Shown here: positions 1 to 9,260 of the stretch, piece by piece
Layout of the letters: each line of letters opens with the position of its first letter
Position numbering within the stretch: the first letter of the stretch is position 1
Assembly (NCBI GenBank): GCA_016784965.1
Contig: JADHTQ010000036.1
Coordinates: 1 to 47,401 of the forward strand
Source: Bacteriovoracaceae bacterium
GTDB lineage: Bacteria > Bdellovibrionota > Bacteriovoracia > Bacteriovoracales > Bacteriovoracaceae
Direction of reading: 5' to 3'
Length of the DNA: 47,401 nt
The notes under the pieces: generated by a model
The model's input: only the letters and a program-made list of their open reading frames with translations
What the model was told of the DNA's origin: nothing
Database searches by the model: none
Position numbers and translations under genes: made by a program

Positions 1-2
1 GG

Positions 3-125
3 GGAGAAGCTTTGGTACGATATAACGTAGAACCGAAACAAATTTTGAGGAGCCCCGTGCTGGAAATTGGCATGCGGGGATCTGTGAGGGTTTTACTTTT
101 CAACCTTGATCGGGTTGAGGAGTAA
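3..125 (+). CDS. C-terminal end of an upstream gene, cut by the window edge
   Basis: An open frame runs from the first bases to a TAA at 123-125 and would encode about 40 C-terminal residues ending in RVLLFNLDRVEE. It stops ten bases before the next ATG, and its last codons (GAGGAG at 117-122) supply the ribosome binding site for that gene. This is the usual geometry of two genes in one operon. The other two forward frames stop within 30 bases. The fragment is too short for a family assignment, and chance openness cannot be excluded. Confidence 0.35.
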   Translation, partial: GEALVRYNVEPKQILRSPVLEIGMRGSVRVLLFNLDRVEE

Positions 126-134
126 TTCTACTCT

Positions 135-1088
135 ATGAATAAACATCTTTATAGGTCACTATCTCTTTTTGTATTGTTATTTTTGATAATACCAAACTTA
201 ACATATGCCGGCACAAAAACCGGATGGGCCTTTGGAAAGTTCATCATTGATAGCACAATCAAAGTAAATAGCGGTGGACTCACCTTCAGGTCAAGCCCTA
301 GTTTAACGGCAAATGTGCTGGGTATATTACCAAATGGCACACAGGTTGACGTCATACGCACATCTGGACAGTGGAAGCAAATTTCTGTCAATTCAAGTGA
401 TGTGAAAGCTAGAAATATTAGATCCAGACCCTCTAGGTCAAAAAGTGCACGGTCTTACGAGTTCTACTTGCGCGCATCCACGGGCCCACTCAAAGGAGAG
501 ATTAAGGGCGACTCCCTCATTCAAAGTAATCTAAATTCAGTAATTGGCTTTGGAGGAAGAGTAAATTTTGATTCCAAACGCACAAATGCAAAATTTAGAT
601 CTTCTTTGGGCCTTGAGTATTACAAGTACTCTGATATCCAAAACTTGAGTCTACCCGCAACTTACAAGGCCGATTTAACTTTTTCTTATCTAAACTATTT
701 TAAGTCTATCTCACCCTTTACCACTGTTAGCTTTGAAAGTATTGCCGCCTTGGGTGGGCTGCTTCAAGATGATGAAAGTGTAGAAAACACGACCTATCAC
801 CTTAGGGTTTTATGGTTTGGAGTTGGTGCGACCATTAAAAGTAAGCTACCTAGGTGGCTGGCAAGAAGAAAAATTGATATTTCGGGGGCCCTGCTATTTA
901 GTATTGTTGGAACTCCAGTAGAGAGCTTTTTAACCGGAACAAGTAGCGGTATTAAAGTTAAATTTTCTGCCAAGATACATGCCAGCAGACGGATCTTTCT
1001 GGATGCTGTACTCATTCAAAATTCCTTGTATGGGCACGCCTCGATCAATAATACAGAATACATTTTCAAGCTTGGGTACAACTTCTAA
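135..1088 (+). CDS. Exported SH3b-domain protein with outer-membrane beta-barrel-like C-terminus
   Basis: 317 residues. Residues 1-25 form a signal peptide (hydrophobic core LFVLLFLIIPN, cleavage probably after TYA). Residues about 43-85 match a bacterial SH3 domain (SH3b) with the motif LTFRSSPSLTANVLGILPNG, a fold usually associated with binding cell-wall peptide or glycan. The rest alternates polar and hydrophobic residues in strand-like segments and ends in aromatic YNF, the C-terminal signature of outer-membrane barrels. Seen: signal, SH3b motif, terminal Phe. Inferred: an envelope protein anchored in the outer membrane that may touch peptidoglycan through SH3b. The ATG follows a GAGGAG site and lies just downstream of the preceding partial gene. 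The substrate or partner is unknown. Confidence 0.75.
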   Translation: MNKHLYRSLSLFVLLFLIIPNLTYAGTKTGWAFGKFIIDSTIKVNSGGLTFRSSPSLTANVLGILPNGTQVDVIRTSGQWKQISVNSSDVKARNIRSRPSRSKSARSYEFYLRASTGPLKGEIKGDSLIQSNLNSVIGFGGRVNFDSKRTNAKFRSSLGLEYYKYSDIQNLSLPATYKADLTFSYLNYFKSISPFTTVSFESIAALGGLLQDDESVENTTYHLRVLWFGVGATIKSKLPRWLARRKIDISGALLFSIVGTPVESFLTGTSSGIKVKFSAKIHASRRIFLDAVLIQNSLYGHASINNTEYIFKLGYNF

Positions 1089-1236
1089 ATACCTAAATTC
1101 ACGTGCCCAGTGGTTTAGGCCCAAATTGTTGGCACTTATTATTTTTTTTGTTTAGAACAGCCGCCCTAATGTACTGAAATAACGTTTAAATTTTATACCT
1201 CTATAGTAATTTGTGCTCCGTGCTACAATTTAGGCT

Positions 1237-2577
1237 ATGTGCGTAAAAATTAATAAGAAAAAATTCATCACTGGGTTTTCTGTCGCCAAAAAATTTTTGG
1301 TGCTAAATTTATTGATCGTCATTTCAGTGATTATAAGCAGCTGTGTAGAATACACAGAGGTGAGCACTCCCTACACAAGTGGCCGCAGCGGTCTCATTAA
1401 CCGGATCAAAGGTGAGTTCAGACAAGATTTAGTTGGCGGTGGATTAACCGGACAACAAGCAAACATCATTTCAGATCAAGCCGCTCAAAATGCTAAAAAT
1501 GGTGGCACCCCTGCCAATGCCTATACGGTAAACGCAGCGGTAAGCTCCAAAACGGTAAGCTCCAAAACGGTAAGCTCCTCAGTGGCCCCATCTAGTCGTT
1601 ACTCCTCTAACATAAAAAAAGTACTGCCTAGAATGTTGGAGGGTGCAATGGAGGCACTTGCATTTGATAGTATGCACTTTGCTAGTGGTACCCACAAAAT
1701 GCTCGCAGCGGGCCTAATTTCAAAGTCGCTCATTACCTCGGGAGTAAAAAGAAGACATCACCTACAAAATCGTGAATTTACAGAGCTGGTTGAAGACCTC
1801 TCTTATTCTTCAATGAGAAACCTTACAAGCTCCGGCTTTATGGGAGATGATCTCATCGGTGCAGTCGGGCACGTCTCTGATGAAATATCTAAATTGATGC
1901 CCATGTATTTTTTTGATGACTTCATGTTAAGAAAGCTTAGCGGAGTCTCAAGTAGTGGGATGGCCAGAGGGATCGATTTTTTAGATATTTCAACTGAGCA
2001 AAAAGGGCTGGCAATTAAAAGTGCTGTTTTTGAAACCATCTCCAACTTAAGTGGGATCTCTGGCTCAGATGATTTTAAAATCAGTATAATGGATGAAATC
2101 AATAGTAGTATCATGGCAACCATTGGCTCGTTTAACAAAAGTAGCGAGGACTCATCAAAGTTAATTAGCGAACTTGTACAAGGAAGTGTTACAGGCCTTG
2201 CCCAAGTAAATCTACCAACAGACAAAATCCAAGGGGCCTTTGAATCAATAAATGATGAAGTAACAAAATCTTTAAGTAGTATGCCAAGCTTTGGACCAAA
2301 CTCCCTGGACACTTTAATTACTTCTATCAACCAAGGCAGTATGACGGGTCTAATGAATAGTCAACTAGATGCCAATCAACTGGCACTTGCTCTTGAGGGC
2401 CTAAGTTCTGGGCTAGTGTCCCAGTTAGAAAATGCCGGAGTGGCCAGTACCAAGATCAATGAAGTTTTAGAAGATATTGTCACTAAAGCGGTAAAATCTA
2501 GCGAGTCACTAAATATGGATGTCCAAGCGGCAGTGAATGATCACCGCAGGTGCAGTTTCATCTATTTCCAATCTTGA
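1237..2577 (+). CDS. N-terminal part of a giant modular surface lipoprotein (frame-disrupted)
   Basis: 446 residues as read. A basic start (KINKKKF) precedes a hydrophobic stretch ending in a lipobox-like VIISSC near residue 36, so the protein is probably a lipoprotein. After a Val-Ser-Ser-Lys-Thr linker come Ala/Ser/Gly-rich helical repeats (for example LISELVQGSVTGLAQVNLP) that recur in the next frame. The first 431 or so residues align with the start of modules 2 and 3 in the downstream frame. The last residues (DHRRCSFIYFQS) are out-of-frame reading of sequence that, one frame over, continues the repeat as ITAGAVSSISNLEQA. This frame and 2537-11986 are therefore one gene split by a single frameshift at about 2530-2540. 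No good Shine-Dalgarno site precedes the ATG. Confidence 0.8.
   Translation: MCVKINKKKFITGFSVAKKFLVLNLLIVISVIISSCVEYTEVSTPYTSGRSGLINRIKGEFRQDLVGGGLTGQQANIISDQAAQNAKNGGTPANAYTVNAAVSSKTVSSKTVSSSVAPSSRYSSNIKKVLPRMLEGAMEALAFDSMHFASGTHKMLAAGLISKSLITSGVKRRHHLQNREFTELVEDLSYSSMRNLTSSGFMGDDLIGAVGHVSDEISKLMPMYFFDDFMLRKLSGVSSSGMARGIDFLDISTEQKGLAIKSAVFETISNLSGISGSDDFKISIMDEINSSIMATIGSFNKSSEDSSKLISELVQGSVTGLAQVNLPTDKIQGAFESINDEVTKSLSSMPSFGPNSLDTLITSINQGSMTGLMNSQLDANQLALALEGLSSGLVSQLENAGVASTKINEVLEDIVTKAVKSSESLNMDVQAAVNDHRRCSFIYFQS
1540..1578 (+). repeat. 15-bp tandem repeat inside the giant lipoprotein gene
   Basis: The unit GTAAGCTCCAAAACG occurs twice exactly (1540-1554, 1555-1569), followed by a 9-base partial copy (1570-1578). 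Because 15 is a multiple of three, copy changes stay in frame and only lengthen or shorten a Val-Ser-Ser-Lys-Thr linker between the lipoprotein leader and the first module. Confidence 0.85.
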
Positions 2578-5500
2578 GCAGGCAGCTGACTCTATACAGT
2601 TAAAGGATATGATCTCTTTAGTTAGTAAAGGTGCAATGACTGGAATCGGCCAGATGACTCTTGGAGATAGTAATAAACTAGATGCAATCACCGGAATTAG
2701 TCAGGGAACAGTCAGCGCAATCGACAACGCTGGCGTCACAAATGCTACCCTCAAGCAAGATGTCATCTCAGATATTGTTGCATCCTTAGTAAAGGGCGTG
2801 GAAAATATTGGCATCAGTAGCGACAACCACGACGACGCAATTAAAAACATAACCGCAGGGGCCACTAGCGCCATCGATGAATCGGGTATTTTGGATAATG
2901 ACCAGATTGTCAAAGTCACTCAGGAGATTGTGGCCAGAAGTATTGCCGAGATGATCAATACATCTTTAGATGGCAACGACTTATCAAATGCTATCAATGC
3001 AGCGATATCGGGAACTGTTGAAAATATTGAAAATGCAGGAGTTCCAAGCTCAAACATCTCGACTGCTGTAGTTTCTTTAGTAGAAGATGCTGTTTTAAGT
3101 GTTGGTATCTTAAAACAACCAAAAGGCATCCCAGATCTAAGTTCTATAACGAGCAATATTGAAAGCTCCGTCATCTCTTCAATCTCAAACTTGGCACTTG
3201 GAACCAACGTGGAAACCGCTCTTACTAACAGTATTAATTCGACGGTGGTAACCGCTGTGGATGTTTTAGGTGATACCACACCACCGACTATACTCGATAG
3301 CAACGTAGAAGGAAACGACATTCAAGGGCTCCATGTCTTTGAAGAGGCGTCTTCAGAATTAGATTTTTCCACGGGAGTTGCCAGTGATGCTGGTGGTGGA
3401 ATTGTGGGAGTAGAAGTTAGTGTCGCTCCATCACATGGTACACTAAATTGTAGGCCGAATTCATTAAAATGTTTATATCAAAATACCCAGCATCATGTAA
3501 GTGATGTTTTTCAAATAAAGATTTTGGATGTTGCCGGAAATAAAAGTGGCAGCATTGCCGTACACTTAACGATAGCACCCAAAGATCAAGTTTTTGTCTC
3601 CATCATCTCACCCGCTGCTGGAAGCTATATCACCAGCGACAAACAGGCTGCATTTCATATTGCTGGTGGATGCTCTGCCATTGGTCAACAGGTTGTTATA
3701 AGTGGTGCAATAAATACTACAGCGCTGTGTGAGGGTGTGGGACATGCGGCCCTTGGAGTCTGGTCAAAAGTGGTGGACGTCTCCGCTTTAAGCGATGGAG
3801 CCGTACCCATTAGTATTAATCACCAAAACCATCTAGGCAGCAGTGCCACCACAATTACTCGAAGCTTTAATTTAGATCGGTCCATTTCTTCTATCAATTT
3901 GTTTGCAATCTTAGCAAATTCACCACTTACCACAAGTACTACCTACACGATAAACTTATCGGCCGGAAGCTTTGGTAGTGATTATGCCAAATATTGCATT
4001 TTAGAAAACAACACTAATGTAAATAATTGCCACTGGAAGACAGCTTCAGTACCTAATACATATACCTTTTCAGAAGCAGATGACCGCAAACAACTCAGTG
4101 CTTGGATTAAAGACAGTGTTGGCAATGTAAGCCCGATGTTGTCTAGTAATGCTGTTGTTAAATCCGATATGGCAACCACTTATTCTAACCTACTAAAAAG
4201 TAACCTACAGAGTGCTGGTGTAACCCATGATCGCTCAACGAGCATTGCTACAAATACCGAAAGTTTTGTTCTAAATCCAAATTTATTAATGAGCGGATAC
4301 AGTGCCAAACAAATACTACCGACTCTTGCCACGGGAGCAGTCGGTGCACTTCACTCTTCTAACACTACCTTTGATAGTATTACCCAAAAGAAGGCCACTG
4401 CAGTACTTATTGCTAAGAATTTAATATCCTTTAGTGCCGACAACCACTCCCTATCTTCACAGGAGTTAAATGCACTTTGTGAAGATATAGCTTATGCCGA
4501 TATTTCACAACTTGAACATGCGGAATTTGCGGGCAACGATCTAATAGATGTGATAGCAGACATAACCCAGGAAATAGTTAAAACGATCCCCACAGAGTTT
4601 GATGGAGCACAAACCAAAAAAGAGTTGATTGGAGCAGCAAGTAGTGGCGTGGCCAAAGCAGTCGATTCCTTACAATTAAGCCAAGTACGTAAATCATCTA
4701 CTTTAAATGATGTATCTTATAATGTGGTCAAAGGTCTTGAGACCATGGCCGCAACAGACGAAACCAAAATTTCGATTATGGATGAAGTAAGCAGCAGCCT
4801 AGTCTTGGCAATAGGCACTTTTAATAAAAATGTCGAAGATACTAAGATGATGGTCAGCGATGCTTTAAGCGGTATCGTTAAAGGTGCAACTGATATAAAC
4901 CTATCTGGCCCAAATGTTACACAAGCGATCAAGTCCATCGGCGGCGAAGCTGTAAAAAGCTTAAAAAATATGGGAAATTACAATGCTTCTAACCTTGAAA
5001 CCTTAGTGTCTGCAGTTAGTAAAGGCACTGTAAGTGGTCTAGCAGATGGCCCACTGGACTCCAACCAGACGCTTTTGGCACTAGCTGGAGCCAGTGAAGG
5101 CATCATCTCTCAACTTTCAACCGCTGGTGTTTCAAATGATCAAATGTCTAATGTGGTCAAAAGTGTCGTGACCGCCATGACAAAACAAAGTTCTGACTTA
5201 AGCGTAGATGTGGATAAAGCTGTAAGCTCTATTACATCTGCTGCTACACTCTCTGTATCACAACTTGGACAGATAACTGAGCAACAACTATTAAGTTCAA
5301 TCGAAGCTGTAACTACGGGTATGATGGATGGTCTAAAAGGTAGTCAGCTTAACTCCAGTCAACTTTTAACTGTTATAAATGCTGCCAGCTCGGAAATCAT
5401 TTCCAAACTGGATGAAATAAATATAAGTAACGAGTTGGGAGCAGTTGCCGTTAAAGGGGTTGTCAAATCAATCATGGCAAAAAGCTCAGCGCTTGGTCTT

Positions 5501-8500
5501 GATGCCCCCACCATGATAAATTCCGTTATTTCCAGTGCAGGGCAGGCCATCTCTGAATTAGAGCAGGCGACAAATACAGAACAACTTAAAAAACTACTCA
5601 CTTCCATAAGCTCTGGCGCTCTTTTGGGTGTAGGCCTTACACCTGCATCTAGTAGTGAAATGCTGGAGATGATCAAACTAATCAGCAAAGAAACAGTTAG
5701 CGTCATTGACGATATTGGGGTCAGTAGCACACAACTTAAAAAAGATATGATCTCCGAGACCATTGCAACTTCTATAAAGGAAGTGGAGCACATAGGTCTT
5801 GGTAGCAGTAATATAGATGACGCCATTAAAAATATAACAGGTGGAGCAACAAGTGCCCTCGATGAGATTGGCGCTATAACTGACGAGCAAGTGGTTGACA
5901 TTATCGGAGAGATTGCCTCAAGGGCGATTATTGCAATGGGTGAGACTTCCCTAAGTGGATCAGGCCTATCAGATGCCATTGATGCTGCAATCCAAGGAAC
6001 GGTAGAAAATATCCAAGAATCTGGAGTTGCAAATTCTAACGTATCCACTGCAGTGGTCTCTGTTGTAAACGATGCCATCTTAAGTGTTGGTACTTTAAAA
6101 GGACCAAAAAACATCACAAATGTTAACTCCATAACCGGTAGTATTCAAAGTGCTGTAACTTCTTCAGTGTCAAGTTTGGGACTTGGAAGTGCAGTGGAGT
6201 CGGCCTTAAACAGTGATGTATCATCTACCGTTACTCAGGCCACAAGTTCTTTGCATGACTCAACTGCTCCCGTTGTCACCGACAGCGAGCTGCTAGATAA
6301 TGATATCCCAGGTCTTAGAGTTTTTGAGGGAGCGTCTTCTGAACTCGACTTTTCAGTGGGAGTTGCCACCGATGCCGACAGCCAGATTGCCGGTGTGGAG
6401 GTGGTGGTACCACCAGCTCATGGGACCTTAACCTGTAGAGCGGGCTCTTTAAAATGCCTGTATCAAAACTCTGAGTATCACCCAAGTGAAAGCTTTCAAA
6501 TACAGATTGTGGACGTTGCCGGCAATAAAAGTAGCATCATCACAACTGAGATGACGATTGCACCACAAAACCAAACATTTGTTTCAATTGTCACTCCTAC
6601 AAGTGGAAGCTACATCAACAATGATTTAAAAACAGCTTTTACTGTCACAGGAGATTGTACTGCTATCGGACAAAATGTAGTGATTACCGGCGCTGCCAAC
6701 ACCTCAACAAGTTGTCAAAATGTTGGGCAAATTATGGGTAGGTGGGAAGTATTATTAAACCTCTCCTCTGTAAGTGACGGCCATGTCACATTTAGAGTTA
6801 ATCATCAGGGAGGACCAGGAGGAAGTGCTCAAGAGGTAACTAGAAGCTTTGTTTTAGATACCACAGTTGTAAATGCAGGAACGCTCAACCTCACTTCAGG
6901 CGCCCCACTGACTCTAACCGCAGCGTATGATGCAAACTTTGTAGGCGGCACATTTGGCAGCGAGTACACCCAACATTGTATTTTAGAAAATAGCGCCGAT
7001 ATTAATAACTGTATTTGGAAAGAAGAAGCTGTACCAGCGACTGTTTCCATCTTTGCAAAAGATGATCTCAACACATTCAACCTATGGTTAAAAGACAGTG
7101 CCGGAAACACCTCCCCCATGGTTTCATCTAATGTACTAGTTAAATCAGACTTGGTAACTAACTTTTCAAACCAGCTCAAACAAAACTTAATCAACTCCGG
7201 TGTCTCTCAAGGCCGCGCCACCAATATTGCAGAGCTTACAGAGGGCCATTGCTTAGACCCCAGCATCTGGTCAGGTGATTTTGACCACAAGTTAATTCTG
7301 CCCAAGATGGCCCGTGGAGCGATAGATGCACTAAATTCTTCCAATACTACCTTTGATAATCTTGAGCAAAAAATGAACGCAGCTGAATCTATTGCCAAAA
7401 GCTTGATCAGCTTCGGGGCGTCGCCCGGCCTATCAATGTCTAGTGAGCAGTTAAAGACCATGACCGAGCTTACTGCCAAAACACTTATCTCGCGCTTAGA
7501 ACCTTCTGAATTTAGCGGCGCTGACCTGTTAACCGCAATTGATAAAGTCTCCACCCAAATCGCCTCAAGCATTCCTGCCGCTTTTGACGGTGTACAAGTA
7601 CAAAAGGATTTAATCGGTGTCGCTTGTCGGGGGATTACAACTGCAATTGAAGCAACTACGCTGCCTGGGCCTCAAAAAACTCCCGCTACAGCTAATGTTG
7701 GATATAAAGCAGTCTTAAGCCTGGGTAACGTTGCAATGCCCGCAGCTGACAAAATTGCTATTATCAATGAGCTAAGTCAGGGGCTCGTAGAGGGGATCGG
7801 CTTAATAAATAAAAATGAGGCCGACACTAGTGAGCTTATAAGTTTAACCACCAGTCAAATAATAAAGGCCACCTCAGAGATCTCCCTTCCTGCTGCAGAT
7901 GTTATTACTGCCGTTAAGTCTATAAGCTCTACCACAACAAAAGCACTAAAAGACATGGAGTACTTTAGTACTTCCAGGATCTCATCACTGGTAGAGTCCG
8001 TCACCGTTGGTAGTATAAATGGTCTAAAAAATAGTACACTCAATTCCGCCCAGCTGTTGCAAGCGCTAGCTGGTACTGGTGAAGGTATTGTCTCCCAGTT
8101 ATGGTCCGCAGGTGTTCCCAATACCAACATTTTGGCAACCCTAAAAGAACTCGTTAAAAAGGCAGTTGAAAATAGTGCAGCTTTAGATGTGGATATAAAA
8201 GACGCCATCAGCGCAATTTCTGCAAGTGTCACCTCTTCGCTTTTGCACCTTGAACTCTCTGCTGACCCCCAACTGCTAAAGAGCTTAATCGCCTCAGTGA
8301 GTGAGGGAGCAATGGAAGCAGTTGCAGGCCTTACTCTTAGTGATAATGAAAAATTATTAGCAATCTCTAGAATCAGCACTGGCGTTGTTGGCGCTATCGA
8401 TGAAGCAGGTGTAACAGAAGTTGATCTGCAACAAGAAATTATCTCAGAAGTAGTCGCCTCTATGATTAAAAAAGTTGAAAACATAGGCCTTGCATCAAAC

Positions 8501-9260
8501 TCATATAATGATGCAATTAAAAATATTACAGCAGGAGTAACCACTGCCATCTCAGAAATTGGCTCCTTAGACGATGCTCAAATCACCAGTATCTTAGAAG
8601 AAGTGGTATCACGAAGCATGGTAACAATGCTTGATACTAGTTTTGTGGGCAGTGACCTGTTAGATGCCATCGATGCTGTTGTCCAGGGAGTGGTCGAAAA
8701 TGTGACCAATACGGGAATTTCAACTGCCGCCAACACTTCAACTGCCGTCCTGTCTGTCGTAGAAACTGCCATACTAGGAGTTGGCGCATTACAAGGTCCC
8801 AAAAGTATCGCCGACGTTAGCAGTGTTGGCACTAGCATTGAAGAAACTGCCAGCGCTTCGGTTTTGACCTTGCCGCTGACAGCAGCAGAACAATCGACTT
8901 TAAATGATAACATTGCAACTACTAAAACTGAGTCAGTAGCAGTTTTAAGTGATTCAACTGCTCCATCAATCACAGACTCAACTATAAGTGGAGGTGATAT
9001 AGCGGGTCTTTCAATCTACGAAGGTGATCGAACGACTCTTGACTTCACTACAGGTGTTGCCACCGATTCTGGTTCAGGAATCACCGGCGTTTCGGTAGTA
9101 AGTAACCCCTCGTATGGAACGCTTACTTGCAGGTCAAACTCTTTGCAATGTGTGTACAAAAATAACACCTACAATGCAACTGATAGTTTCACCATTAAAA
9201 TCATGGACCTTGCAGGAAACCTAAGTAGCAGCAATGTTACCGTAAACATCGATATTGCCG
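1606..9260 (+). repeat. Three long diverged direct repeats forming the giant lipoprotein
   Basis: Module 1 (about 1606-4160), module 2 (about 4297-7140) and module 3 (about 7285-9260) share the same order of landmarks. Each begins with an ILPKMARGAIDAL-like segment (1: VLPRMLEGAMEAL; 2: ILPTLATGAVGAL). Next come regions ending DAIKNITAGATSAI. Each closes with a beta domain containing LKCLYQN (module 3: LQCVYKN). Within a module the helical segments repeat again at a period near 100 residues. Divergence at the protein level indicates old duplications rather than recent copying. Confidence 0.8.

Noticed and set aside
1089-1160. Terminator after the SH3b protein gene (GTGCC...GGCAC followed by T8).
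   Set aside because: Stem of five pairs with a loop over 20 bases; suggestive but not strong enough.
2525-2545. Programmed ribosomal frameshifting in the giant lipoprotein gene.
   Set aside because: No slippery heptamer, internal Shine-Dalgarno site or following stem was found at the break.
5359-8973. Long antisense open frames opposite the giant gene (for example 5359-6132 and 7855-8550).
   Set aside because: They mirror the repetitive Ala/Ser/Ile codon pattern of the sense gene; they recur at equivalent places in the modules and have no ribosome sites.
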